A stretch of 28,434 bases of DNA from Sphingomonas sp. CCH9-E2 (GCF_001557215.1 NZ_LSJM01000123.1:1-28434), one strand, 5' to 3'. Positions 1-12,583 are shown, counted from the first letter of the stretch. Numbers and translations are program-made. Notes: generated by a model not told the origin, from the letters alone.

Positions 1-3235
<3,235 letters not shown>

Positions 3236-3325
3236 CTCACTCTCCTGCTTACGCCGCGCGTTTGGTCTCTGCGTTAGCGTATCGGGAGCATCAGGTCAGT
3301 CCGACTTTTGTCGTAGAGCCGGGGT

Positions 3326-4258
3326 TCAGTCAGCGGCTTCGGTCGCCTTGCGCGCGGGCAACCAGCCATTCGCCCGGACCCAGCTGGAAAACAGCCGCGG
3401 CCATGCCGAGACCGGGTCGCCGGGCTTGCCGAGCCCCCAACTGTGCCCGCCACGCTCGAACAGGTGCATTTCCACCGGCCGCTTGGCGGCATGCATCGCC
3501 GCCGCGAGACGCAGGCTGTGCGCGACATCGGCGGTGGGATCGTCATAGGCGTGAGCGAGGAAGATCGGCGGGGTTGTGGCGGTCACCTGGGCCTCGACCG
3601 AAAAGGCGTCGCGCCAGTCAGGCAGCTTGCTGACATAGCGCGCGGTGCGCGTCGTATCGATCGGCGCGCGCATCGAGATGACCGGATAGATTAGCCCGGC
3701 AAAGTTCGGCACCGCGTTGACCGTGTCCACCGCGTCGATCGCTGGGTAGAAGTCATGCGCCCCGCGCGTCGCCAGCATGCCCGCAAGATGGCCACCCGCC
3801 GAAAAACCGATGATGCCGATCCGCTTGGGGTCGATCCCTAAAGTCTTCCAGTTGCCGCGTAGCAGCCGCATCGCGCGCTGCCCGTCCTGAAACGGCACCT
3901 CGGAACTCCAGCCGTCGCCGGGCAGGCGGTAATAGAGCACGAACGCGGTCACCCCGCGCTGCGCCAGCCATTGCGCGGTGGGCATCGCCGCGCTGCCGAT
4001 CTGGATGCGGAAATAGCCGCCGCCGCCGATCACGAGCACTGCAGCGCCATTCGGCTTTCTGGGCCGCACGACGACCATGCGCGGGACCGTGACGTTGGAG
4101 ACCGATCCGGTCGCTACGCCCTCGCTGCCGATCTTCTCGGGCCCGGTGACGGTGCCGCTTCCCGGCATCGCGCCGGGCCAGAGGTTGATCGTCTCGCTCC
4201 GCGCCGAGGCCGGGGCCGCGACGCAGAGGAGGAAAAGGGCAGCGAGCCAGCGCGTCAT
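3326..4258 (-). CDS. secreted alpha/beta-hydrolase (esterase, BD-FAE/acetylxylan esterase-like)
   Basis: Predicted exported serine esterase of 310 aa. The N-terminus MTRWLAALFLLCVAAPASA is a signal peptide with an AxA cleavage site. The nucleophile elbow is GFSAGG (Ser153), the acid is probably Asp240 in YDDP, and the histidine is His272 in GGHSWG. The GGGGYF strand-loop near residue 80 would form the oxyanion hole. Tandem ATG codons lie at 4261 and 4258; the second is chosen for its better spacing (5 nt) from GAGG. That ribosome binding site overlaps the TGA stop of the upstream receptor gene, so the two are likely translationally coupled. The substrate is not visible; a sugar or aromatic ester imported through the receptor is an inference. 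Confidence 0.85.
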   Translation of the reverse strand: MTRWLAALFLLCVAAPASARSETINLWPGAMPGSGTVTGPEKIGSEGVATGSVSNVTVPRMVVVRPRKPNGAAVLVIGGGGYFRIQIGSAAMPTAQWLAQRGVTAFVLYYRLPGDGWSSEVPFQDGQRAMRLLRGNWKTLGIDPKRIGIIGFSAGGHLAGMLATRGAHDFYPAIDAVDTVNAVPNFAGLIYPVISMRAPIDTTRTARYVSKLPDWRDAFSVEAQVTATTPPIFLAHAYDDPTADVAHSLRLAAAMHAAKRPVEMHLFERGGHSWGLGKPGDPVSAWPRLFSSWVRANGWLPARKATEAAD

Positions 4259-4265
4259 CATCACC

Positions 4266-7200
4266 TCAGAACCGCTTGCCGATCGAGGCGTAGAGATAGC
4301 GGCCATAGGGGACATAGAGCGACCCCAGATAGCCATCGGCGGTGATCGGCGGCTGGGTATCGAACACGTTGCGCGCGCCGATGCGGAAGCGCGTGTCCTC
4401 CAGCGGCCCGCTGCGGATGCGATACTGGGCATAGAGGTTGAGGAACGCCTTGCCCTCGACCTTGTAGGGGTTGCCGTTCGCGTCGAGGAAGTTGGTGTCA
4501 TACACTGTGCCGATGTAGTTGCCGAACGCACCGATCTGGAAGCCCTTGTGGCTCCAGGTCAGCGACCCGGTGACGCGCCACTTGGGCCGCCCGCGCTCCT
4601 CGATCAGGTCGCGTGCGTCGGTCAGCGGCGTGGCGGCGTTGATCTGACCCGCTGCGCGCGCGTCGAACAAGGCCTGTACCGCCGGCGGCGTTTCGCGCGA
4701 GAATTTGGTCAGGCGCGCGGCATTCAGCGCGACGTCGAACCGGCCGATATCGGTGCGGACATTGTAGAGCAGCGCCAGATCGACGCCCTGCACCGTCTGG
4801 GGCAGCAGGTTGACGAACTGGTCGTTGATCCGCGTCACTGCACCGACCGCCGTCAGCCCGGTCCCGGTGAACACCGGCGTATCATCGGCAGTGGGCGCGG
4901 CGCGGATGACGTTCGGATTGCTCGACCCCTGCAGGCGCAGCAGATAGTCCAGCACCAGCGCGTTCTGCGCGCCGAACTGCCCGACGATCCCGGTCTGCTG
5001 GATCGACCAGAAATCGGCGGTGAGGGTCAGACGACCCAGGCTGCTGGGGATGAACTTCGGCTCGATCACCGTGCCGACCGTCCAGTTGGTGCTTTCCTCC
5101 GGCTGAAGGTCGGGGTTACCGCTGATGAAGATCGAATAGCTGATCCCGCGGCTGCACGCGCTGAAATTGGCGATGCGGGCGGCGCGCAGATCCGCCTCGC
5201 AGCGGTAGTAATCGGTGTTGGAGTTGAGCCGCGAATAGGCGACCGTCTTGGTCTGCTCCAGGTTCGGGGCGCGGAACCCCTGCGACCACGATCCGCGCAG
5301 GCGCAGGCCGTCGACGATATCCCATGCCGCCGCGACCTTGGGCTTGGCGACCGATCCGAAGTCCGAATATTCCTCGACCCGGCCTGCAATCTGCAGGTCG
5401 AGGCGGTGGACCAGCGGCACGTCCATCTCGGGCGACACCAGCGGCACGGCGAGTTCGGCATAGGCAGACAGCACGGTGCGGCTGCCGAACACCGACGGGG
5501 TCGGGCTGACAGCCGCGACGTTGGACAGGTTGGTCTCGCCGGTCACCATGTCGGTGAAGGTGATCTGGCCGTTGAGGTTGGGATCGCGAATGTCCTGCTG
5601 CGTCTCGCGCCGTCCTTCGACGCCGAACGCGATGCCGACCCCGCCGCCGGGCAGGTCGAACAGGCTGGAGTTGGACAGCTTGAAGTCGCCGAGCAGCAGC
5701 GTCGTCTTCGACTTGCGGACCAGGTTGAAGCTGATCGCGTCGATCGTCGCCGCGCTGGCGGGCGAACAATCGCCCACCGAGGGGGTGGCGGAGCAGCCGC
5801 CGCTGAACGGGTTGTAGGCGTCCGGGGTCGACAGCGCGAGGTTGCGCTGCAGCGCGGTCATGTCGATCGCGTTCGAACTGTCGCGCGCCTGCGCCTCCGA
5901 ATAGAGGATTCCGGTGTCATAGTCGAAGCTGCCGATCTTGCCCCGCGCGCCGAGCAGGAAGCGCGACTGCCAGTTTTCGACATTCACAATCTGATTGCCA
6001 GCATCGACGAAGCGATAGGTGGTGAGGCGCACGGGCAGGCCGGCGGCGGGGACATTGGTGAGGCCCGCGATGCGGTTGGGGTTGGTCTGACCATTGGCGA
6101 AGGTGACCGGGCCGAACGGGTTCCAGTAATTGCTCGCCGGGATGACGATCGCGTTGAGGTTGATCGTCGGCGGCTGAATCCGCTGGGTATCGGCGAGGTA
6201 GTAACCGAGCTCAGTGTACAGCTCGACCGCGTCGCTGACCTCGTAGCGACCGGTGAAGAAGGCGTTGTAGCGGTTGAACGACGGCGTGACCGTGGTGCCG
6301 GGGCGGGTGTCGAACCGCTCGCTGCGCAGCGTCGTCGCGGTCGCACGCGTGCCGGTGCCGATGCAGACATCGGTGTTGAACGTGACGGCGCACCCTGGGT
6401 TCAGCGACGACTGGGTATGGAACGCGCCCGCCGACGAGGTCAGCGCCTGATTGCCCGGATTGCGGCGGATCGTGCCGGGGCCGCCGACCACGGCAAGGTT
6501 GGCCCACGGGCTCTGCGTCGCGCGTCCGTCGGCAGTCAGGTTGCCGGCATAGGCCGGGTCATTCGCGAAAAAGGACAGGAGGTTGTCGGTCGCGGTATAG
6601 GGCTGGTCCTCCGCCAGCTGCGCGGTGCGGCGGACATAGTTGACGAACAGCGAGAAATTGCCGCGCCCTTGGTCGAAGCTGTGACCGATCAGGCCGGTGC
6701 CCTCGAACTCCTTGCGGTGCGTCCCCTCGGCATAGCCATAGCGCAGGTCGATCCGTGCGCCGTCGAAATCGCTCTGCGTCACGGTGTTGACCACGCCCGC
6801 TACGGCATCCGCACCATAGATGGCGGCGGCGCCATCGCGCAGGATCTCCAGCCGCTCGATCCCCGCGACGGGCAGCGCGTTGGAGTTGTAGCCGAGGACG
6901 GGCACGTTGCCGTCGCCCGCCTGGCTGGTCGGGTGGCTGACCATGCGGCGGCCGTTGAGCAGCACCAGCGTGTTGCCGACGCCCAGATTGCGCAGGTTGA
7001 TCGAATTGACGTCGCCGCGCGCCGCGTTGCTGGTTTGCGGGTTGTTCGCCTCGTTGAAGGTCACGTCGCCCGCCTGCGGGATCGAGCGGATCAGGTCGTC
7101 ACCCGACAGCGCGCCGGTCGCGTCGATCTGGCTGCGGTCGATCACGCTGACGGGGAGGGCGGTGGTGATGTCCTTGCCCTTGATCTGGGTGCCGACGACG

Positions 7201-7340
7201 ACGACCTCTTGCTCGGGCGCGGCCTCTTCCCCGGTCGGCGTGGTCGGCAGCGCGTCCTGGGCGTGGGCGGGCAGCGCGATCGCGAGTGCGGCGAGCGCGG
7301 TGCCGGTCGCGAGGGCGCGGAGGCGGTTGCGGTTGGTCAT
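4266..7340 (-). CDS. TonB-dependent outer-membrane receptor
   Basis: A 1,024-aa outer-membrane receptor for energised uptake of a large or scarce substrate. Residues 1-26 are a signal peptide ending PAHAQ. The stretch EVVVVGTQIKGKD about residue 45 resembles a TonB box followed by the plug. The plug carries LPVSVIDRSQI, INLRNLG, LVLLNGRRM and the motif LEILRDGAAAIYGADAVAGVVN. A long 22-strand-type barrel follows and ends in a terminal phenylalanine (GKRF), as outer-membrane barrels do. The size and plug style match the sphingomonad receptors used for carbohydrates, aromatics or peptides rather than short siderophore receptors. GGGAGAG precedes the ATG by about 7 nt. It lies 61 nt behind dctA on the same strand and runs into the hydrolase gene with only 7 nt between. 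Confidence 0.93.
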   Translation of the reverse strand: MTNRNRLRALATGTALAALAIALPAHAQDALPTTPTGEEAAPEQEVVVVGTQIKGKDITTALPVSVIDRSQIDATGALSGDDLIRSIPQAGDVTFNEANNPQTSNAARGDVNSINLRNLGVGNTLVLLNGRRMVSHPTSQAGDGNVPVLGYNSNALPVAGIERLEILRDGAAAIYGADAVAGVVNTVTQSDFDGARIDLRYGYAEGTHRKEFEGTGLIGHSFDQGRGNFSLFVNYVRRTAQLAEDQPYTATDNLLSFFANDPAYAGNLTADGRATQSPWANLAVVGGPGTIRRNPGNQALTSSAGAFHTQSSLNPGCAVTFNTDVCIGTGTRATATTLRSERFDTRPGTTVTPSFNRYNAFFTGRYEVSDAVELYTELGYYLADTQRIQPPTINLNAIVIPASNYWNPFGPVTFANGQTNPNRIAGLTNVPAAGLPVRLTTYRFVDAGNQIVNVENWQSRFLLGARGKIGSFDYDTGILYSEAQARDSSNAIDMTALQRNLALSTPDAYNPFSGGCSATPSVGDCSPASAATIDAISFNLVRKSKTTLLLGDFKLSNSSLFDLPGGGVGIAFGVEGRRETQQDIRDPNLNGQITFTDMVTGETNLSNVAAVSPTPSVFGSRTVLSAYAELAVPLVSPEMDVPLVHRLDLQIAGRVEEYSDFGSVAKPKVAAAWDIVDGLRLRGSWSQGFRAPNLEQTKTVAYSRLNSNTDYYRCEADLRAARIANFSACSRGISYSIFISGNPDLQPEESTNWTVGTVIEPKFIPSSLGRLTLTADFWSIQQTGIVGQFGAQNALVLDYLLRLQGSSNPNVIRAAPTADDTPVFTGTGLTAVGAVTRINDQFVNLLPQTVQGVDLALLYNVRTDIGRFDVALNAARLTKFSRETPPAVQALFDARAAGQINAATPLTDARDLIEERGRPKWRVTGSLTWSHKGFQIGAFGNYIGTVYDTNFLDANGNPYKVEGKAFLNLYAQYRIRSGPLEDTRFRIGARNVFDTQPPITADGYLGSLYVPYGRYLYASIGKRF

Positions 7341-7401
7341 GGTCTTCTCTCCCTGTTCCCGGAAAGGCGGCTTCGCTGTCCGCTCTTCCCAATGTCCTTG
7401 A

Positions 7402-8736
7402 TCAATCCGGATCGGTTTCGCTGGCTGGCCGCGCCGGGCCTGTCGGCGCGTCACCCGCCAGCGCGCGGTCGAGCGCGTCCTTGTCGAGCGCTTTGTCCCA
7501 GCGCGCGACCACGACGGTCGCCACGGCGTTGCCGATGAAATTGGTGAGGCTGCGGCACTCGCTCATGAAGCGGTCGATGCCCAGGATCAGCGCCATGCCC
7601 GCGACCGGCACCGACGGCACGATCGACAGCGTCGCGGCCAGCGTGATGAACCCCGCGCCGGTCACGCCCGCCGCGCCCTTGGACGAGATCATCGCGATCA
7701 GCAGCAGCGCGATCTGGTCGCCGAGCGTCAGGTCGACATTGCACGCCTGCGCGATGAACAGAGCCGCCAGCGTCATGTAGATATTGGTGCCGTCGAGGTT
7801 GAAGGAATAGCCGGTCGGGACGACCAGCCCGACCACCGACTTTTCGCACCCGGCACGCTCCATCTTGTCCATCAGGCTGGGCAGGGCGCTTTCGGACGAG
7901 GAGGTGCCGAGCACGAGCAGCAGCTCGGCCTTGAGGTAGCGCATCAGCCGGAAGATCGAGAAGCCGGCGAGCCGCGCGACGATGCCGAGCACGACGACGA
8001 CGAAGATCAGCGAGGTGAGATAGAAGGTTGCCACCAGCCCGGCGAGGTTGGCCAGCGATTCGATGCCGTACTTGCCGATGGTGAAGGCCATCGCGCCGAA
8101 TGCGCCGATCGGTGCCGCGCGCATCAGGATGCCGACCAGCTTGAACACCACCAGGCCGACCCGCTCGAGCATATCACGCACCGGTGCCGCTGGCTCGCCG
8201 ACCATCGACAGCGAAATGCCAAACAGGATCGCGACGAGCAGCACCGGGAGCAGCTGATCCCCGGTGAGCGCCGAAACCAGGGTCGTCGGGATGATCGCCA
8301 TCAGGAATTCGACAATGCCGCTTTCATGCGCCTTGGCGACATAGCCCTCGACCGCGCCGGTATTGAGCGTGGCGGGGTCGACATTCATGCCCGCGCCAGG
8401 CTGCACCGTATTGGCGACGATCAGGCCGACGACGAGCGCCAGCGTCGAGAAGAACAGGAAATAGGCGAACGCCTTGCCCGCGACGCGGCCGACCGAGCGC
8501 AGTTCGGTCATGCCCGCGATGCCCGTGACGAGGGTGAGGAAGATCACCGGGGCGATGATCATCTTGACCAGCTTTATGAAGGCGTCGCCGAGCGGCTTGA
8601 GCGCTTCGCCCACGCCCGGCCAGAAGAAGCCGACGGCAATGCCCGCGGCAATCGCGATCAGCACCTGGACATAGAGCTGGGTCCACCAGCGTCCGGGCTT
8701 TGCGGGTTCCGCCGCATATTCGAGTGCAACCGCCAT
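7402..8736 (-). CDS. dctA: C4-dicarboxylate:cation symporter (DctA family)
   Basis: Inner-membrane secondary transporter of the dicarboxylate/amino acid:cation symporter family, for succinate, fumarate and malate by context. The 444 aa fit DctA. Hydrophobic segments run throughout. The signatures are [15 protein letters not shown], the serine-rich re-entrant loop [16 protein letters not shown], the motif [19 protein letters not shown], and the second hairpin [17 protein letters not shown]. The ATG at 8736 is chosen because GAGGGG stands 7 nt upstream; an in-frame ATG at 8751 lies ahead of that site. It is divergent from a DctB/DctD-type two-component system, the standard arrangement for dctA control. 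A TonB-dependent receptor gene follows 61 nt downstream and could share the transcript. Confidence 0.93.
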   Translation of the reverse strand: MAVALEYAAEPAKPGRWWTQLYVQVLIAIAAGIAVGFFWPGVGEALKPLGDAFIKLVKMIIAPVIFLTLVTGIAGMTELRSVGRVAGKAFAYFLFFSTLALVVGLIVANTVQPGAGMNVDPATLNTGAVEGYVAKAHESGIVEFLMAIIPTTLVSALTGDQLLPVLLVAILFGISLSMVGEPAAPVRDMLERVGLVVFKLVGILMRAAPIGAFGAMAFTIGKYGIESLANLAGLVATFYLTSLIFVVVVLGIVARLAGFSIFRLMRYLKAELLLVLGTSSSESALPSLMDKMERAGCEKSVVGLVVPTGYSFNLDGTNIYMTLAALFIAQACNVDLTLGDQIALLLIAMISSKGAAGVTGAGFITLAATLSIVPSVPVAGMALILGIDRFMSECRSLTNFIGNAVATVVVARWDKALDKDALDRALAGDAPTGPARPASETDPD

Positions 8737-8937
8737 CAACCATCCCCTCATGCGCGCCTTGATTGGCGCGTCTGGCTATAGTTGCGCGGAGTATGATCGC
8801 GACAGTGGGGAAACGCGATGACGCTGCGCATGTTGTTTAAAAACAATAGGTTACAGATGCTGGGAATGCTTGCGCCGCTGTGAATATGTATGAAATTTCG
8901 CGCAGTGCATTTCGATAATGTGTGATAATCCGCGCAA
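8737..8937. promoter_or_regulatory. divergent control region between dctA and the sensor kinase
   Basis: A 201-bp AT-richer gap between two divergent genes. It holds a perfect inverted repeat TTGTTT-AA-AAACAA at 8833-8846, a candidate operator. Two GATAAT hexamers stand 10 bp apart at 8914-8919 and 8924-8929, close in front of the kinase gene, and either could be a -10 element. No properly spaced sigma-54 -24/-12 pair was seen toward dctA. The nearest look-alike, TGGC...TTGC at about 8771-8784, is 2 bp too short between GG and GC and points toward the kinase gene. Confidence 0.5.
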
Positions 8938-10716
8938 ATGGAGATGGGGACGACTCGGCTATCGCGCCGCCTGGCACTGGTTGCAGCGATCGGGTTTGTG
9001 CTGGTTGCCATGGTCGCGCTGGGGGCGTCGCGCTGGGCGCGTGGGCAGGCGGTGGCGGCCACCGATGCGGCGGCGGCAGAGCTGGCGCGCGCCAATGCCG
9101 GGTTGTTGACCAGCGAGCTGCAGAAGTTCCGCCTCCTTCCGCTCGTCCTCACCGAATATCCCGATGTGCCGACGCTGCTCGATGCGCCCGCGCCGGGCGT
9201 TGCGGCGCGCGTCAATGCCCGGCTGGAGCTGCTCGCCGCGCGTACCGATGCGGCGGCGATCTATGTGATCGATGCCCAGGGCAAGACGGTCGCGGCCAGC
9301 AACCACCGCCTGCCGACCAGCTTTGTCGGCCAGAATTACGGCTTCCGCCCCTATTTCCGCGACGCGCTGCGCAACGGCAGCGCGGAGCTGTTCGCGCTCG
9401 GTACGGTCAGCGGCGTGCCAGGGCTGTATCTGGCGCAGCGCATCGGCGGTCCGGACCGGCCGCTGGGCGTGGTCGTGGTCAAGATCGAATTCGAACGCGT
9501 TCAGGCGCAATGGGCAGCGCAGCAGGGAACGACGATCGTTACCGACCGGCACGGCGTGGTCATCGTCACCGGCCGCGCCGACTGGCGGTTCCACGCGCTT
9601 GCGCCGCTGTCAGCGGCCAGCCGTCGGGCGATCCGCACGACACGCCAATATGGCAACCTGCCGCTCGACCCGCTGCCGCTGACCATCGACGGCGCGGATG
9701 CGCGCGCGGGGGAGGCGGCGGGCGACAGCCGCGTCGCGTCGGTCGCCGCCCCGCTCGCCGGCGCACGGCTGCAGGTGCTGATGCCGCTGCGTCCGGCGCT
9801 TGCCAGCGCCAACGCCAATGCGCGGCTGGTGACGCTCGCCGCGCTGGTGCTGATCGTGGGTGCGCTGCTGTTGCTGTGGCGTGCGCGCGAGCGGCAGCTG
9901 CTGCAAGCGGCGGCGCGGGCCGCGCTGGAGACCCAGGTCGCCGAGCGCACCGCCGAGCTGCGCGAGACCAACCGCCAGCTCGAGGCCGAAAGCGCCGAGC
10001 GCGCGCGCGCCGATCAGCGCTACCGCGCCGCACGCGAGGAACTGGCACAGGCCAGCCGGCTCGGCTCGCTCGGTCAGATCACCGCCGGGGTCGCGCATGA
10101 GATCAACCAGCCGGTCGCGGCGATCCGCACATTTGCCGACAATGCACGTCAGTTGCTCGACCGGGGTGAAGCCGGGCGCGCTGCCGACAATCTCGGCCGG
10201 ATCAGCGCACTGACCGAGCGGATCGGTGCGATCACCGGCGAACTGCGCAGCTTTGCGCGCAAGCGCACGCCCGATATCGGCGCGGTCGAGGTCGGATCGG
10301 CGATCGATTCGGTGATGCTGTTGATCGGTGACCGCGTGCGCGCGGCGGGGGTCAGGCTGGAACGGAGCGGCGATCCGGCTCTGCGCGTCATCGCCGATCG
10401 CGTTCGGCTGGAGCAGATCCTCATCAATCTCGTGCAGAACGCGCTCGACGTGCTCGTCGGCGGGCCGGACCCGCGCATCGTCATTGCGGTGGAGGCGAAG
10501 GGCGACCGTGCGCACATCATGGTCAGGGACAATGGTCCGGGCGTGCCGTCGGAACTGCGCGACCAGCTGTTCACGCCATTCGTGACCGGGCGGGAAGAGG
10601 GGCTGGGCCTCGGCCTTGCCATTTCGCGCGACATCGCCCGGGATTTCGGCGGCGAGCTGACGCTGGCCGATAGCGGGGAGGGCGCGCAGTTCGAACTGAC
10701 GCTGCTGCGCGCATGA
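8938..10716 (+). CDS. dctB: DctB-type sensor histidine kinase
   Basis: Membrane sensor kinase of 592 aa. A first membrane segment lies at about residues 12-29. A periplasmic PDC/Cache-type sensing region runs to about 295 (FRPYFRDAL and YLAQRI match DctB-like sensors). A second membrane segment lies at about 300-317, then a coiled coil rich in Glu, Arg and Ala (about 320-365). The HisKA box is GVAHEINQPVAAIRTFADNA with His387. The ATPase follows with NLVQNALDVL (N box), VRDNGPGVP (G1) and EGLGLGLAIS (G2). DctB proteins sense C4-dicarboxylates; that specificity is inferred here from the architecture and the divergent dctA. The stop overlaps the start of the regulator gene as ATGA, so the pair is one transcription unit. 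Confidence 0.9.
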   Translation: MEMGTTRLSRRLALVAAIGFVLVAMVALGASRWARGQAVAATDAAAAELARANAGLLTSELQKFRLLPLVLTEYPDVPTLLDAPAPGVAARVNARLELLAARTDAAAIYVIDAQGKTVAASNHRLPTSFVGQNYGFRPYFRDALRNGSAELFALGTVSGVPGLYLAQRIGGPDRPLGVVVVKIEFERVQAQWAAQQGTTIVTDRHGVVIVTGRADWRFHALAPLSAASRRAIRTTRQYGNLPLDPLPLTIDGADARAGEAAGDSRVASVAAPLAGARLQVLMPLRPALASANANARLVTLAALVLIVGALLLLWRARERQLLQAAARAALETQVAERTAELRETNRQLEAESAERARADQRYRAAREELAQASRLGSLGQITAGVAHEINQPVAAIRTFADNARQLLDRGEAGRAADNLGRISALTERIGAITGELRSFARKRTPDIGAVEVGSAIDSVMLLIGDRVRAAGVRLERSGDPALRVIADRVRLEQILINLVQNALDVLVGGPDPRIVIAVEAKGDRAHIMVRDNGPGVPSELRDQLFTPFVTGREEGLGLGLAISRDIARDFGGELTLADSGEGAQFELTLLRA

Positions 10717-12050
10717 TGGGCGAGGGCGGCCAGATCGTCTTCTTCGTCGATGACGATGCCGCGCTGCGCGAGGCGAACGTCCAGACGCTCGACCTTGCCG
10801 GGCTGCCCGTGCGCGCCTTTGCCGATGCTGCGTCGCTGCTGGCCCAGATCGGCCCGGACTGCGACGGCGTCGTGGTCAGCGATATCCGCATGCCGGGCAT
10901 GGACGGGCTGCAGCTGTTCGCGCGGCTGCGTGCGATGGATGCCGATCTTCCCGTCATCCTGATTACCGGACATGCCGATGTGCCGATGGCGGTCGGCGCG
11001 CTGCGCGATGGCGCGTTCGATTTCTTGCCCAAGCCATTTGCCGCCGATCATCTCGTCGCGGCGGTGCGGCGTGCGCTCGCGCATCGCCGCCTGATCCTCG
11101 ACAACCGCGCGCTGCGTGCCGCAGCGGCCAGCCCCCGGGACAGCCCGCTGATCGGTGACAGCCCGGCGATGGTGCGCCTGCGCGAGAGCGTGGCACAGGT
11201 CGCGCGCGCCGAGGTCGATGTGCTGATCGAGGGGGAGACGGGCACCGGCAAGGAACTGGTCGCGGCGATGCTTCACCGGGGCTCGCCGCGCGCCGCGCGC
11301 GCCTTTGTCGCGGTCAACTGCGCCGCGCTGCCCGACACCCAGGCCGAGATCGAGCTGTTCGGCCATGCCGCCGACGCGGTGCCCTATGGCCGGTTCGAAC
11401 GCAGCGGCCGGATCGAGGCGTCGAGCCGGGGAACGCTGTTCCTCGACGACATCGACGGCATGCCGCTGGAGGTACAGCCGCGCCTGCTGCGCGTGCTGGA
11501 AGAGCGGGAAGTGCTGCCGGTCGGCGCCGAGCGCCCGATCCCGCTCGACCTGCGCGTCATTGCCTCGGCCAAGCGCGACCTGTTGGCGCTGGCGCAGCAG
11601 GGTGCGTTTCGCAGCGACCTGTATTTTCGGCTGAATGTGGTGCGCCTGTCGATCCCGCCGCTGCGCGAACGTCGTTCCGACATCGGGCAGCTGTTCGCCG
11701 CCTTCGTCGCCGATGCGGTGGCGCAGACGGGTCAGACCGGGTTCCGCATGACCGACGCGATCCGCCGCCATCTGCTCGACCATGACTGGCCGGGCAATGT
11801 GCGCGAGCTGCGCAATTTCGCGTTCAGCGCGGTGCTCAACCTGCTCGATGGCAGTGCGAACGCGCATGCGCACCAGACTTTGCCCGACCGGGTCGCTGCC
11901 TATGAGGCGATGCTGCTGCGCGAGGCGCTGGAGGCGACACAGGGCAATGTCGCCCGCGCGATCGAGCAACTCGGGATCCCGCGCAAGACCTTCTACGACA
12001 AGATGGCGCGCGTCGGGCTGACCGCGGGTGCATTTCGGCGGCGGCGTTAG
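10713..12050 (+). CDS. dctD: DctD-type response regulator lacking the GAFTGA motif
   Basis: Response regulator of 445 aa in three parts. The receiver domain has Asp13-15, phospho-acceptor Asp57 in SDIRMPG, Thr85 and Lys107. The AAA+ domain has Walker A GETGTGKE at 174-181 and Walker B LFLDD at 242-246. A Fis-type helix-turn-helix lies at the C-terminus (NVARAIEQLGIPRKTFYDKM). The order equals NtrC/DctD proteins that activate sigma-54 promoters. However, the loop that should read GAFTGA reads DAVPYG (221-226) with flanking residues aligned and no gap. By established knowledge that motif contacts sigma-54, so this protein may act with another sigma factor, as Rhodobacter NtrC does, or only repress. 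It is co-translated with the kinase gene. Its target is probably dctA across the shared control region. Confidence 0.9.
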   Translation: MMGEGGQIVFFVDDDAALREANVQTLDLAGLPVRAFADAASLLAQIGPDCDGVVVSDIRMPGMDGLQLFARLRAMDADLPVILITGHADVPMAVGALRDGAFDFLPKPFAADHLVAAVRRALAHRRLILDNRALRAAAASPRDSPLIGDSPAMVRLRESVAQVARAEVDVLIEGETGTGKELVAAMLHRGSPRAARAFVAVNCAALPDTQAEIELFGHAADAVPYGRFERSGRIEASSRGTLFLDDIDGMPLEVQPRLLRVLEEREVLPVGAERPIPLDLRVIASAKRDLLALAQQGAFRSDLYFRLNVVRLSIPPLRERRSDIGQLFAAFVADAVAQTGQTGFRMTDAIRRHLLDHDWPGNVRELRNFAFSAVLNLLDGSANAHAHQTLPDRVAAYEAMLLREALEATQGNVARAIEQLGIPRKTFYDKMARVGLTAGAFRRRR

Positions 12051-12556
12051 TTCGGGTTGGTCTGGACCTGCTGTGGCTGCAGCTGCAGCTTGAGCTGTTT
12101 GCCGATCGCGCCGACAGCGCGGAGCCAGGTCTGTTGGAGGCCGTCAGATCCATGACCGGTTTGAATTCATTCACCGCAAAATTGTACAGGTCGGTCTTGA
12201 TCGTGTCCGACAGCATATAGGGCATCAGCGCCTGCTGGAGCCTCTGCAGCAACCGCCATTTCCAGCGCCGCAAGGCCCAGCGCTGCAGGATGCGGTTCAG
12301 TTTCTGCATCGCCAGGGGGATGCCGGCGGGGTCATGCACCTCGGCGAGCAGGCGTTTTCGCCCGTCCCGCTGCTCGTGAACGGGCCCAGCTTCTGGTTGC
12401 TATAGTCGGACTTGGACGAGCGGGGGCCGTCCGCCTTGGGCTGCCGAGCGCCGCAGCAATCTGCACCAGATGCGCGCGGGGCACCACGACATGCTGTGCG
12501 GCGGGGACAGGGCGGGCGGCCGGGCGTCCGGCGCGGGCGGCGAATTGCTGCGTCAA
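12047..12556 (-). pseudogene. frameshifted remnant of an unrecognised protein gene
   Basis: Pieces of one plausible protein of about 165-170 aa lie in different frames on the minus strand. It opens at a TTG (12556) with TQQFAARAGRPAARPVPAAQ after GAGGGG. It moves frame near 12435-12440 to reach SKSDYSNQKLGPF. It shifts again near 12355-12370 to reach KRLLAEVHDPAGIPLAMQKL and the basic helix-like stretch up to NFAVNEFKPVM. It shifts a third time near 12150-12160 to end in GLQQTWLRAVGAIGKQLKLQ and a TAA. Two of the three breaks sit at or near homopolymers (GGG, AAAA), so sequencing indels are as possible as real decay, although every other gene here is intact. I do not recognise the family. Its end overlaps the dctD end by four bases, tail to tail. 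Confidence 0.55.
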
Positions 12557-12583
12557 CGCTGCTTCCCCTCGAACTGACGGCGG

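Noticed and set aside
4077..7538. Open frame of 1,153 codons on the plus strand opposite the TonB-dependent receptor
   Set aside because: High-GC codon bias leaves the antisense frame open. The product is rich in Arg, Asp, Gly and Ala without any recognisable domain, while the minus strand encodes a full receptor.
8771..8784. Sigma-54-like TGGC...TTGC in the dctA-dctB gap
   Set aside because: Only 8 bp separate GG and GC where 10 are needed, and the orientation is toward the kinase gene.
10149..11969. Open frame of 606 codons opposite dctB/dctD
   Set aside because: It spans two real overlapping genes on the other strand and has no domain signature.
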